A stretch of 64,000 nucleotides of DNA, taken from Kitasatospora sp. SUK 42. Its GTDB lineage: Bacteria > Actinomycetota > Actinomycetes > Streptomycetales > Streptomycetaceae. The notes under the pieces are model-generated. The model saw nothing but the letters and a program-made list of their open reading frames with translations. It searched no databases and was not told the origin of the DNA. The translations under genes were made by a program, and so were the position numbers. How positions within the stretch are numbered: position 1 is the first letter of the stretch; each line of letters opens with the position of its first letter. The stretch covers positions 1,487,329-1,551,328 of the forward strand of contig NZ_LFMD02000002.1 of assembly GCF_015776785.2 (NCBI RefSeq), written 5' to 3'. Shown one piece after another: positions 1-9,433 of the stretch.

Positions 1-3000
1 GGGCGCGGCCCCGGTTGAGTTCGGAGATGAGGGTGTACAGGTCGTCCTCGCCGAGCACCGACCGCTGGCGGGCCATGGCGGTCGAGTGGCCTTCGACGGA
101 GTCGCCGAGGTCGCCGGCCAGGAAGTCGGAGACGGCCAGGTTGTTGAGGCTCATCATGGTGCGCGGGTGGTGCGGCCCGAGGACCCGCTCGGCGGCCTCC
201 AGCGTCCGCCGGTCGAACGCCTGCGCCTCGGAGTAGCGGCCGAGTTGACGCAGGTCTCCGCCGAGTCCGGCGGCGGCGGCGATGGTGTGCAGGTGGTCGG
301 GGCCGAGCAGGTCGGTCAGCCGCTCCCACGCCTCCCGGTCGGTGCGGTACGCCTCCTGCGCCGCGCCCTGGAGCCGCAGCACGTTGCCGAGTTCGACCTG
401 GAGCGTCAGCGCGGGGAGCTCCCCCTCGCCCCAGTGCGCCAGCGCCCGCCCGGCGAGTTCGCGGGCGGCCTCCAGCAGCCCCCGGTGGCGCAGGTAGCGG
501 ACCGAGGCGGTGATCCACCGCCGCACCTGCGGATCGGCGCTCTCCACCGCGCCGGACGGCCCCAGGTGGGGCAGCAGCGCCGCGAACCGGGGCCAGTCCT
601 CCGTCCGGTCCGGGTCGCCGGAGCCGGTCAGCGCCAGCGCGCCGTGCACGGCGGCCCGGACGGCCGGCCGGTCGGCCTCGGCCACCTGGTCCCGCAGCAG
701 CGCCTGGACGATCCGGTGCACCCCGAGCGTGCCGCCGCCCTCCGCGTCGTAGCGGACCAGGCCGTACTGGTTGACGGTCCGCAGGATCTCCCCGACCGCC
801 ATCCGCTCGTCCTCGCCCTGCGGCGGCCTGATCGCCCGGACGGCCGGTTCGCTGTAGAACAGCTCGACGGGGATGGCGTCCGGCCCGAGGAAGCCGCACA
901 GTTCCAACAGCCGCATCGCCGGGGCGTTGACGCGGCGCAGGTCGGCGCCCGCGATCCGGGCGGTGGCGGCGGTGGCGGTGGAGTACTCGCCGGGAACGGG
1001 CCGGTCCAGCACCTCGGTGAGCGCCTCGCCCAGCATGTGCAGGTAGGTGGCGGCCGGCATCGGCGTCTCCTGCAGCCACCGCGCGGCCTGGCCGACCGCG
1101 AGCGGGAGGTCGCCGAGCAGTTCGGCGATGCGGTCGGCCTCGACCTGCCGCATCGCGGGGTTGAACCGCCGCATCAGCCGGACGCTCTCGGCCCGGTCGA
1201 ACACCGTGACCTCCACGCGGCCGGGGTGCCTCGCCCAGCGCCGGTTGCGCGAGGTCACCAGCACGTGCCCGTCGGCCGTCCCCGCGGGCAGCCAGGGGGT
1301 CAGGCGGTCCGGGTCCTCGGCGTTGTCGTAGACCAGCAGCCAGCGCCCGTACGGCTGCCCCCGGTCGAGGTGGCGCAGCAGGCCGGCGGCGGCCCGCTGG
1401 ACGTCCTGGTCGGCGGGCAGCCCGAGCTCGGCGGCGAGGTCGGCGAGCTGCTGCGGGACACCGGCCGGCTCCTCGGCCCGGATCCACCACACGACGTCGT
1501 ACGCGGCCGCGAAGCGGTGGGCGTACTCGGCGGCGGTCTGCGACTTGCCGACCCCTCCCATGCCGTACAGCATCTGGACGGAGCGGGCCCGGCCGGGAGT
1601 CGTGAAGCCGTCCCGGAGGCGGTCGAGCAGCCTCCCCCGGCCGGTGAAGGCCGGGTCGCGCGGCGGCAGGGTGTGCACCACCGGGCGGCTTCCGGGGAAG
1701 CGGGCGGGCGGCGGCGGGGGCTCGTCCTCGGCCCCGACCCAGCGCCCGGCACCGGGCGGCGGGCCGAGCAGCTCGAACAGCCGGGACTCCGCCAGCTCCG
1801 CCGGGCAGCCGGCCAGTTGGACCGCCGAGCGGTCCGCGACCGGCCAGCCGTCGAACGGCTCCCCGGCCTCCACCGCCCCCGCCGCCTCCCCGTCGAGCGC
1901 CTCCCCGTCGAGCGGCTCCGCCTCCAGCGACACCGCCAGCAGCGCGCCGCCCTCCCCCGCACCGAGCCGGCGCCACAGCTCGCCCGCCCTCGGGAACGCC
2001 CGGTACTCGGGCGACAGCAGCGCCAGCACCCGCCCGTCGCCCTCCGCCGGCCCGTCGGCCTCCGGCAGCGCGCCGCTCCCGTCCTGCGGCACGGCCACGC
2101 TGTGCAGCGAGACCAGGTAGCCGAACCCGGCCATCGCACCGGCCGCCCACTCCGCCCAGATCCGGTCCCCCGGGGCGTAACTCACGTGCACCCGGCGGGA
2201 CCTGGCCCGCCCGGGCCGCAGGTAGGCCGCGTAGAGCCGGCGGCGCACCCGGTCCGGGACGGGCGCCAGTTCCCGCACGCGCCCGTCGGTGAGCCAGTCC
2301 GCCAGCCGCTCGAAGGCGCTGAGCAGGCTGCGGTTCTGCCCCGGCCGGTCGACGACGGTCGCCGGCACCTCCTCGTAGGCGTAGAAGGGCTTGTACGGCA
2401 CCTCCACGTCCCGCCAGTACGCCGTCCGGCGGTCGGCGCCGAGCCAACGGCCCAGGTACGGGGCGAAGGCGTCGTGGGCGAGGTCGCGGCCGGCGGCGAG
2501 CCCGGCCCGTTCGGTCTCCTCGACCCGCATCGGCACCGGGAGCACCCGGATCTCCCGGACGTCGGCCTCGGCGATGGCGCGGGCCGCGTCGACACCGCCG
2601 CGGATGCTCTGGGCGCCCAGGGTGAAGCAGTCGACGACGCTGTCGGGCATCAGCACGGTACAGATGCCCGAGGTGTCACTGACCCCGGTCCGACTATCAA
2701 TCAACACATAGTCATATGCGCCGGTCCACTGCTCCCGCAGAGCGGTCAGGAACTCCGCCCCGCGGACGTCCGCCCGGGTGTAGAAGCTGCGCCAGTTGAA
2801 ACTGGTGACGGCCGCCGAGTAGGCCCCGTTCTGCCGCCCGGCCGGCATCAGGTCGAGGCGGCCGTCGGACGGCAGGTCGAGGGCGAGGCCGCACAGGTAG
2901 CCGTCGAGCCGGCCCGGCGTGGTGAGCCATTCCCGCGGTCCGGCGGCGGAGGTGTCGCCGGCACCGGGCAGCGCCTGGTCCACGTAGGCGCGCAGCAGGT

Positions 3001-3253
3001 CGATCAGGCCCGGGGTGTCGTGCAGTTCGGGGTCGATCAGCAGCGGGTGGTAGTAGCGGTGCAGGCCGGGGGCTTCGAGGTCCCAGTCCACCACCAGCAC
3101 GCGCAGGCCCTGGCTGGCCAGGATCCAGCCGAGGTTGGCCAGGGCCATGGTCCGGCCGGTCCCTCCCTTGAAGGAGTAGAACGTGACGACCGAGCCGGTC
3201 GCCGGCGGGGCGGCGGTCCCGGCTTCTACCGGCACGGCCTGGTCGGCGGTCAT
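1..3253 (-). CDS. fxsT: FxSxx-COOH system multidomain TPR protein FxsT (3' end outside window)
   Basis: Only the first ~1084 residues are inside the window. An N-terminal ParA/MinD-like ATPase is marked by a deviant Walker A, KGGTGRT, at residues 29-35 (FYSFKGGTGRT). A TIR-like segment begins near residue 354 (VHVSYAPGDRIWAEW). An NB-ARC/STAND module follows, with P-loop GMGGVGKS near residue 565 and kinase-2-like WLLVYDNAED near 635. From about residue 880 there are TPR-like helices (LGPDHLHTIAAAAGLG, LGPHHPRTMMSLNNLA). This order is the one known for the 'FxSxx-COOH system tetratricopeptide repeat protein'. The ATG overlaps the fxsC stop as ATGA, so the two are translationally coupled. The biochemical role is unknown; an NLR-like sensor is an inference from the architecture. 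Confidence 0.9.
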   Translation of the reverse strand, partial: MTADQAVPVEAGTAAPPATGSVVTFYSFKGGTGRTMALANLGWILASQGLRVLVVDWDLEAPGLHRYYHPLLIDPELHDTPGLIDLLRAYVDQALPGAGDTSAAGPREWLTTPGRLDGYLCGLALDLPSDGRLDLMPAGRQNGAYSAAVTSFNWRSFYTRADVRGAEFLTALREQWTGAYDYVLIDSRTGVSDTSGICTVLMPDSVVDCFTLGAQSIRGGVDAARAIAEADVREIRVLPVPMRVEETERAGLAAGRDLAHDAFAPYLGRWLGADRRTAYWRDVEVPYKPFYAYEEVPATVVDRPGQNRSLLSAFERLADWLTDGRVRELAPVPDRVRRRLYAAYLRPGRARSRRVHVSYAPGDRIWAEWAAGAMAGFGYLVSLHSVAVPQDGSGALPEADGPAEGDGRVLALLSPEYRAFPRAGELWRRLGAGEGGALLAVSLEAEPLDGEALDGEAAGAVEAGEPFDGWPVADRSAVQLAGCPAELAESRLFELLGPPPGAGRWVGAEDEPPPPPARFPGSRPVVHTLPPRDPAFTGRGRLLDRLRDGFTTPGRARSVQMLYGMGGVGKSQTAAEYAHRFAAAYDVVWWIRAEEPAGVPQQLADLAAELGLPADQDVQRAAAGLLRHLDRGQPYGRWLLVYDNAEDPDRLTPWLPAGTADGHVLVTSRNRRWARHPGRVEVTVFDRAESVRLMRRFNPAMRQVEADRIAELLGDLPLAVGQAARWLQETPMPAATYLHMLGEALTEVLDRPVPGEYSTATAATARIAGADLRRVNAPAMRLLELCGFLGPDAIPVELFYSEPAVRAIRPPQGEDERMAVGEILRTVNQYGLVRYDAEGGGTLGVHRIVQALLRDQVAEADRPAVRAAVHGALALTGSGDPDRTEDWPRFAALLPHLGPSGAVESADPQVRRWITASVRYLRHRGLLEAARELAGRALAHWGEGELPALTLQVELGNVLRLQGAAQEAYRTDREAWERLTDLLGPDHLHTIAAAAGLGGDLRQLGRYSEAQAFDRRTLEAAERVLGPHHPRTMMSLNNLAVSDFLAGDLGDSVEGHSTAMARQRSVLGEDDLYTLISELNRGRA

Positions 3254-4608
3254 CGCTGCGGGTCTCCTTCACGCGGCTGGTCGGGGGCGATCCTGGGCGG
3301 TCGGCGCGGCCGGGGCGGCAGGCGCTCCGAGTCCGCCGGCGGCCAGGCCGGGATGGCCAGACCGGGTAGGGACGGGCCGGGCAGGGACGCCGTCTCCGCA
3401 CCGAGCCCGAACGACGCGCGGGCGGCAACCGGATCGCTGGTTTCCTCCTCGTCCAACAGCCGGTTCTGGGCCACGGACACGGCCCTGAGGAGTTCAATCT
3501 CGAATCGTTCCCTGGTCACGTGCACCCGAAAGAGCGGCTCGGGCCCGGAACGGTGCAACCAGTTGCGCGGGAACACCGCGCGCACCCCTCCCCACAACTG
3601 CGCGCGGGCCGGCCCCTCGGGCGGGTCGTCGGTGCCGGTGGGCACCAGGACCCCGGTGACCGGGTGGTTCTGGCCGTCGTACTCGCGCAGCGCCTGCCGG
3701 TACGGCTCCCGCCCCGCCGACCACGGGTCCACCAGCAGCACGCTGACCTGGTTGTTCTCCCGGGCCCGGTCCAGGTCGGCGGCCAGGCCCGGCCCCACCT
3801 CGTCCAGGGTGGTGATGTGCCCGGCCCTGGTGATCACCTGCTGGGCGCGGGCGACCAGCGAGGGCAGGGTCGGCGGGTGGTAGGGCGCCCAGTCCCAGGG
3901 CTGCGGGCCGTACCAGCCGCCGCGGTACGGCTCCTGCGCCGCGGCCGCCCCCGGCAGCGACCGGTCCGCCGCCACGAACAGCCGGACCAGGCCGGTCCGG
4001 GCCGGCGGAGGCTCGGCGGCGGGCAGCGGGAAGCAGCCGTCCACCGCGCCGAGGTCCAGCGCCGTCAGCACCGTGACCGGCCGCAGCGCGGCGTCCCGCA
4101 CCCGTTCGGCGATGACCTTGACCACCCTCAGGTAGTCGGGCCCGTACGGCTCCGCGCGCAGCAGCGCGTGCAGCCCGCCGGCGGCGTAGGCCTCGCCCAT
4201 GTCGTGCTGGACGTACTGGATCCGCTGCACCTCGACGGGCAGTTCCTGCGGCGGCGGCTCCCACAGCACCGGGATCAGGGCCGGAACCGCCTCCCCGGTC
4301 AACTCCCGGTGCCGGCGCACCCGTTCGTGGAAGGCGGTCCACTCCTTGCCGCAGTACGGGCTGCCGAAGTAGGCCGGCGAGTACAGCGCGACCATGCTGC
4401 GGCAGGAGGCGACCATCCCGGAGAGCTGCTGCTCCCAGTCGTCGCCGACGCGCAGCCGTTCGGTGTCGCGGTAGCCGAGTTCGCCGGCACCGGCCGCGGG
4501 CTCGATGCGGGCCAGTTCGTCCTTGAGGTCGTGGAAGAACTGGTCGACGAAGGCGCCGCCGGCAAGGTGGTCCCGCCGTGCGTAACTGAAGAAGAAGTAG
4601 GGCTCCAC
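3250..4608 (-). CDS. fxsC: TIR-like protein FxsC
   Basis: A 452-residue protein that opens with a TIR-like fold (MEPYFFFSYARRDHLAGG), continues through SCRSMVALYSPAYFGSPYCGKEW and ends this domain near residue 120 (VPALIPVLW). The second half (about 200-400) has a TIR/SEFIR-like character of its own (RLFVAADRS, VSVLLVDPWS). FxsC is one of the defining members of FxSxx-COOH RiPP loci. It sits between the precursor gene and fxsT on the same strand and overlaps fxsT by ATGA. Whether it has NADase activity cannot be told from the sequence. The start is the first ATG of the open frame and matches the expected N-terminal SYAR beta-strand. Confidence 0.9.
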   Translation of the reverse strand: MEPYFFFSYARRDHLAGGAFVDQFFHDLKDELARIEPAAGAGELGYRDTERLRVGDDWEQQLSGMVASCRSMVALYSPAYFGSPYCGKEWTAFHERVRRHRELTGEAVPALIPVLWEPPPQELPVEVQRIQYVQHDMGEAYAAGGLHALLRAEPYGPDYLRVVKVIAERVRDAALRPVTVLTALDLGAVDGCFPLPAAEPPPARTGLVRLFVAADRSLPGAAAAQEPYRGGWYGPQPWDWAPYHPPTLPSLVARAQQVITRAGHITTLDEVGPGLAADLDRARENNQVSVLLVDPWSAGREPYRQALREYDGQNHPVTGVLVPTGTDDPPEGPARAQLWGGVRAVFPRNWLHRSGPEPLFRVHVTRERFEIELLRAVSVAQNRLLDEEETSDPVAARASFGLGAETASLPGPSLPGLAIPAWPPADSERLPPRPRRPPRIAPDQPREGDPQR

Positions 4609-4662
4609 GGCACCCCCCGGTCGGCCAACGTGGCCTACCGTACTAGGAGTTGACGCAAGCGC

Positions 4663-4685
4663 GCCCGGATGCGGAACATCCGGGC
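4663..4685 (-). terminator. Hairpin between fxsA and fxsC
   Basis: A perfect 9-bp inverted repeat (GCCCGGATG / CATCCGGGC) with a 5-nt loop lies 60-82 nt downstream of the fxsA stop and 55 nt upstream of the fxsC start. It could terminate or attenuate transcription so that the small precursor is made in excess over FxsC and FxsT. That role is inferred from position; there is no T-tract, which is usual in this group. Confidence 0.5.
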
Positions 4686-4744
4686 GGAATCGCAGGTCGG
4701 AGCACCCCGGTCGGTACCGCCGGCGGCGCGAACGGCCCGGCCGG

Positions 4745-4954
4745 TCAGATCGCGGACGAGAACCGCATCACCGGCATGAGGCCGGGGCCCTCGCCGGCGA
4801 GGCCGACCCGGCGCATCAGCCGCCCGACGGCCTCGGGCGTGCAGCGGGCCAGGAGCTCGTCGAGCGTGGGTCCTGACCGGTCGGGATCGGGATCCGGCCC
4901 GGCGGACGGGAGTTCGACAGCGGCGGTGGATTCAGGCATCGCGGTCTCACGCAT
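4745..4954 (-). CDS. fxsA: FxSxx-COOH cyclophane RiPP precursor FxsA
   Basis: A 69-residue peptide (start MRETAMPES) that ends in MRFSSAI, i.e. Phe-Ser-Ser-Ala-Ile, matching the C-terminal F-x-S-x-x signature. In this family a radical SAM/SPASM enzyme (FxsB) crosslinks the Phe and Ser side chains into a three-residue cyclophane. The body (PTLDELLARCTPEAVGRLMRRV) resembles the leader/recognition helices of family members. An ATG 18 codons further upstream (5008) is possible, but the chosen start has a GGGG-rich Shine-Dalgarno stretch upstream; an internal ATG at 4939 also remains possible. It heads the fxsC-fxsT genes on the same strand. No maturase gene is next to it in the window. Confidence 0.85.
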   Translation of the reverse strand: MRETAMPESTAAVELPSAGPDPDPDRSGPTLDELLARCTPEAVGRLMRRVGLAGEGPGLMPVMRFSSAI

Positions 4955-5077
4955 CTGAAGTCCGAACCCCTTCGAATCACGGGTGGCTCGCGCCCAACGT
5001 ACCCGCACACGCCGACCGTCGTCACCCGGCGCGCGAGCCGTCCGTCCCCCGGCGGAGCCGCTCCCCCGCCCCCCGGG

Positions 5078-5830
5078 TCACGGGCAGAGCCGCTCCACCC
5101 GCCAGCCGGTCGGGCTCGCCGGGTCGGCAACGTAGCGGAGGCGGTCGTGCAGACGGTTCTCCCGCCCCTGCCAGAACTCGACACTCTCCGGGACCACCCG
5201 GTAGCCGCCCCAGAACGGCGGGACGGGAACGCCCTCGCCCTCGGGGTAGCGGCGCTCCAGTTCGGCGTAGCGCTGTTCGAGGACGTCGCGGCCGCTGACC
5301 GGGCTGGACTGCTCACTGGCCCAGGCACCGAGCTGGGAGCCGTGCGGGCGGGTGCGGAAGTAGGCGGCGGTCTCGTCCCGGCCGACCTTCTCCACCCGCC
5401 CCTGGACGATCACCTGGCGGGCCAGCGCGATCCACGGGAAGAGCAGCCCGGCGTACGGGTTGGCGGCGAGTTCGGAGCCCTTGCGGGAGCCGTAGTTGGT
5501 GAAGAACACGAAGCCGCGCGCGTCGTAGGCCTTGAGCAGGACCGTGCGGGAGCTGGGCCGCCCCTGGGCGTCGGCGGTGGAGAGCACCATGGCGTTGGGT
5601 TCCACCACCCCCGCGTCGTCCGCCTCGTGGAACCAGCGGGTGAACTGGCCGACGGGCTCGGGCGCGAGCTGCTCCTCGACCAGTCCCTCGTGGCTGTAGT
5701 GCTTGCGCATCACGGTGAGGTCCGGGCCGGGGCGGGCCTCGTCGGCCAGGGTCCGGGTGGCGGGGCTCGGGGGCGTCGACTGGGCGCGTTCCGGGGTCTG
5801 CACGTCAACATCATCCCGTACGACAAGCAA
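5078..5830 (-). CDS. pdxH: Pyridoxamine 5'-phosphate oxidase
   Basis: FMN-dependent oxidase that converts pyridoxine- or pyridoxamine-5'-phosphate to PLP, the last step of the salvage and DXP-dependent B6 pathways. Family blocks are intact: [35 protein letters not shown], then the substrate/FMN block [14 protein letters not shown] and the C-terminal PPFWGGYRV...[13 protein letters not shown]...W.VERLCP. The 250 residues include about 38 residues before MRKHYS, a little longer than enteric PdxH; an alternative start at that internal ATG (5710) would give 210 residues. It is transcribed away from the citrate synthase gene across a 307-bp spacer. Confidence 0.95.
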   Translation of the reverse strand: MLVVRDDVDVQTPERAQSTPPSPATRTLADEARPGPDLTVMRKHYSHEGLVEEQLAPEPVGQFTRWFHEADDAGVVEPNAMVLSTADAQGRPSSRTVLLKAYDARGFVFFTNYGSRKGSELAANPYAGLLFPWIALARQVIVQGRVEKVGRDETAAYFRTRPHGSQLGAWASEQSSPVSGRDVLEQRYAELERRYPEGEGVPVPPFWGGYRVVPESVEFWQGRENRLHDRLRYVADPASPTGWRVERLCP

Positions 5831-6137
5831 CCGGCACCGCTACCTCCGGACAAACCTCGGCCGGAGTTCAGGTGACCCGCCACCGCTTGGGTGCCCGTCC
5901 TGCGGGGAATTGTCCGGAACGGGGCGTTTGGTTCCGATGGCCCGCCCGAGCGCGACCGGCCCTCGGCGGGGACGGCGGGAAGGTCAAGCGGCCCCCGGGG
6001 AAACATCACCACCGTGGTGTATGGCGCAATGCACCCCGTGCCTGTCACTCTGGCACGGAGTGCCAACCACGATTCGGTCACTGGCGCGCCGCCCCACCAC
6101 GGCGGAGCACCGATCGCAGAACTGAAGGAGCCGTCGC
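5831..6137. other. Divergent pdxH / citrate synthase spacer
   Basis: A 307-bp divergent promoter region. Two dyads stand out on the citrate synthase side: CACCAC-C-GTGGTG at 6007-6019 and TGGCAC-GGA-GTGCCA at 6051-6065. The latter is 73 nt before the citrate synthase start and could be a repressor site or a hairpin in the leader. Apart from these dyads I see no gene and no convincing consensus -35/-10 pair here. Confidence 0.5.
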
Positions 6138-7238
6138 ATGTCCGATTTCGTACCCGGGCTTGAGGGAGTCGTCGCGTTCGAGAGCGAGATCGCCGAGCCC
6201 GACCGTGAAGGCGGCGCCCTGCGGTACCGCGGTGTCGACATCGACGACCTGGTCGGCAACGTCTCCTTCGGCCACGTCTGGGGCCTGCTGGTGGACGGCA
6301 AGTTCAACCCCGGCCTGCCGGCCGCCGAGCCCTTCCCGATCCCGGTCCACTCCGGCGACATCCGGGTCGACGTCCAGTCCGCGCTGGCCATGCTCGCCCC
6401 GGTCTGGGGCCTCAGGCCGCTGCTGGACATCTCGGCCGAGCAGGCCCGCGACGACCTCGCCCGGGCCGCCGTGATGGCGCTGTCGTACGTCGCCCAGTCG
6501 GCCCGCGGCCAGGGCCTGCCGATGGTCCCGCAGAGCGAGATCGACAAGGCCGAGACCGTGGTCGAGCGGTTCATGATCCGCTGGCGCGGCGAGCCGGACC
6601 CGAAGCACGTCAAGGCCGTCGACGCCTACTGGACCTCGGCCGCCGAGCACGGCATGAACGCCTCCACCTTCACCGCCCGGGTCATCGCCTCCACCGGCGC
6701 CGACGTCGCGGCCGCGCTCTCCGGCGCGGTCGGCGCGATGTCCGGCCCGCTGCACGGCGGCGCGCCCTCCCGCGTGCTGGGCATGATCGAGGAGATCGAG
6801 CGCACCGGCGACGCGACCGCCTGGGTCAAGAACGCGCTGGACAAGGGCGAGCGCCTGATGGGCTTCGGCCACCGCGTCTACCGCGCCGAGGACCCGCGCG
6901 CCCGGGTGCTGCGCCGCACCGCCAAGGAGCTCGGCGCGCCGCGCTTCGAGGTCGCCGAGGCACTGGAGAAGGCCGCCCTGGAGGAGCTGCACAACCGCCG
7001 CCCGGACCGCGTGCTGGCCACCAACGTCGAGTTCTGGGCCGCCATCATGCTGGACTTCGCCGAGGTCCCGGCGCACATGTTCACCTCGATGTTCACCTGC
7101 GCGCGCACGGCGGGCTGGTCGGCGCACATCCTGGAGCAGAAGCGCACCGGACGCCTCGTGCGCCCCTCCGCGCGCTACGTGGGCCCCGGCCCGCGCCGCC
7201 CCGAGGAGATCGAGGGCTGGGACGCCATCAAGCGCTGA
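6138..7238 (+). CDS. Citrate synthase-like enzyme (citrate synthase 2 family)
   Basis: 366 residues of the type I/II citrate synthase fold, which condenses acetyl-CoA (or another acyl-CoA) with oxaloacetate. The motif EHGMNASTF (170-178) and the two catalytic histidines are present: SGPLHGG (His206) and MGFGHRVYR (His245). The position of the catalytic Asp, normally in NVDF, is Glu298 in NVEFW. The C-terminal CARTAGWSAHILEQ block carries the substrate-binding Arg. Short actinobacterial 'citrate synthase 2' proteins share this form. A strong RBS AAGGAG (6125-6130) sits 7 nt before the ATG. It could act as the housekeeping enzyme or as a paralogue with another acyl-CoA preference. Confidence 0.9.
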   Translation: MSDFVPGLEGVVAFESEIAEPDREGGALRYRGVDIDDLVGNVSFGHVWGLLVDGKFNPGLPAAEPFPIPVHSGDIRVDVQSALAMLAPVWGLRPLLDISAEQARDDLARAAVMALSYVAQSARGQGLPMVPQSEIDKAETVVERFMIRWRGEPDPKHVKAVDAYWTSAAEHGMNASTFTARVIASTGADVAAALSGAVGAMSGPLHGGAPSRVLGMIEEIERTGDATAWVKNALDKGERLMGFGHRVYRAEDPRARVLRRTAKELGAPRFEVAEALEKAALEELHNRRPDRVLATNVEFWAAIMLDFAEVPAHMFTSMFTCARTAGWSAHILEQKRTGRLVRPSARYVGPGPRRPEEIEGWDAIKR

Positions 7239-7379
7239 ACACGCCGGGCCGACGGCTCCGCACCACCCCTGACCAGCGGGTCCGGCTCCGGCCGGGCCCG
7301 CTGGCGGCGTCTCCGGGCAGCGAAGATCACAATCTCAGCGGGCGGACGACCGTACCTCCGACGAGCCACCGGCCGGTAG

Positions 7380-8507
<1,128 letters not shown>

Positions 8508-8525
8508 CGGCCTCCGAGCACGGCT

Positions 8526-8555
8526 GAGGGCCACCGCCTGCGGGCGGTGGCCCTC
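8526..8555 (+). terminator. Terminator after serC
   Basis: A perfect 13-bp stem (GAGGGCCACCGCC / GGCGGTGGCCCTC) with a TGCG loop, 18 nt after the serC stop. It faces the end of the convergent 31-residue membrane protein gene, so it may act in both directions. Confidence 0.85.
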
Positions 8556-8569
8556 TCGCCGTTCCAGGG

Positions 8570-8665
8570 CTACTTGCCGACCAGTGAGCTGATCAGCACG
8601 ACGACCAGCAGCAGCACCAGGGTGCCGGAGACGATGCGCATACGAGTCTTGGGATCCACGGTCAT
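8570..8665 (-). CDS. 31-residue single-span membrane protein (SGM_5486-type)
   Basis: The short frame encodes MTVDPKTRMRIVSGTLVL followed by LLVVVLISSLVGK. A basic N-terminus is followed by one ~18-residue hydrophobic segment and a short tail. This matches the tiny 'SGM_5486 family transporter-associated protein' described in streptomycetes, always next to serC-type neighbourhoods as far as I recall. Its function is unknown. It is convergent with serC and shares the hairpin between them. The length is below usual gene-calling limits, but the hydrophobic pattern and clean start and stop argue that it is real. Confidence 0.65.
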   Translation of the reverse strand: MTVDPKTRMRIVSGTLVLLLVVVLISSLVGK

Positions 8666-8722
8666 CGAGCGTACCCGTGGCTCGCACCGGGACGAACCGG
8701 AGGCCCGGCTCAGCTCCCCGGC

Positions 8723-8786
8723 TCGGCTCCGGTCGGCCCCAGTTCAGGTCGGCCTCAGTTCAGGTCGGCCTCAGCTCCAGTCGGCC
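8723..8786 (-). repeat. 16-bp tandem repeat covering the thpR stop codon (4 copies)
   Basis: Read on the minus strand, the last 16 nt of thpR including its stop (GGCCGACTGGAGCTGA) are followed by three degenerate copies (GGCCGACCTGAACTGA, GGCCGACCTGAACTGG, GGCCGACCGGAGCCGA). The repeat begins in the coding region and continues into the 3' flank. Because 16 is not a multiple of three, the frame rotates between copies. Confidence 0.85.
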
Positions 8787-9358
8787 AGCGCCCAGGAGCG
8801 CAGCGACTCGTAGTGGGCGAAGCCCCCGTCCAGGTCGCTCTTCATCAGGTGCAGCTCGGCGGCCTCCCACTCCGGCCCCCGGTAGTCCGCCAGTGCCGCC
8901 GCCAGCGCGTCCAGCTCGGCCGCCGCGACCCGCTGGACGGCCCGCCGGTGGCCGCGCGAGGAGCCGGCCCGGGCCAGGGTGAGGTGCGGGTGGAAGGCGA
9001 AGGCGTCGGTCTCCCCGGTCACGTCGGCGGTGGCCTCGGCGACCGCCTCGGCGAGCCGGCGCAGCGCCCAGGTCTGGCCCTCGATCCCGGCCCAGAGCAC
9101 CCGGTCGCCGAACCGGCCGGAGCCCGCGATCCGCAGCCGGTGCACCGGGTGCGCCTCGGCGACGGCGGCCAGGCCCGTCTCCAGCTCCGGCAGCCGCTCG
9201 GCCTGCACCTGGCCGAGGAAGGCCAGGGTCAGGTGCCAGCCCTCGACGGTCGTCCAGCGCAGCCGGTCCGCCCCGGGCAGCCCGCGCACCGGCGCGACCG
9301 CGTCGAAGAGCCCCTGCAACGCCACGACCGGCGGCAGCACCGCCACGAACAGCCTCAT
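8771..9358 (-). CDS. thpR: RNA 2',3'-cyclic phosphodiesterase
   Basis: 195 residues of the 2H phosphoesterase superfamily. The two signature HxTx motifs are present: His42-Leu-Thr-Leu (EGWHLTLAFLGQ) and His125-Leu-Thr-Leu (FHPHLTLAR). ThpR/LigT enzymes hydrolyse 2',3'-cyclic phosphates at RNA ends and can reversibly form 2'-5' linkages. Spacing between motifs and total length are normal. It is divergent from the acetyltransferase gene (75 bp apart), and its 3' end lies inside a tandem repeat that duplicates the stop codon. Confidence 0.92.
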   Translation of the reverse strand: MRLFVAVLPPVVALQGLFDAVAPVRGLPGADRLRWTTVEGWHLTLAFLGQVQAERLPELETGLAAVAEAHPVHRLRIAGSGRFGDRVLWAGIEGQTWALRRLAEAVAEATADVTGETDAFAFHPHLTLARAGSSRGHRRAVQRVAAAELDALAAALADYRGPEWEAAELHLMKSDLDGGFAHYESLRSWALADWS

Positions 9359-9433
9359 ACGGCCATTCTCGCCTTTCGCACGGGGCGCGGGGCATCTTTC
9401 CGCGCTCCCCGATCTGGGCTAGAACGTTCTTCC

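Noticed and set aside
86..3883. 1265-residue plus-strand open frame opposite fxsT/fxsC
   Set aside because: Its composition (long Arg/Pro/Gly/Val runs) is a shadow of the high third-position GC of the minus-strand genes, which have recognisable motifs.
1..4954. Type of restriction or known phage-defence island
   Set aside because: TIR/STAND features are explained by the FxSxx-COOH system; no other defence genes are adjacent in the window.
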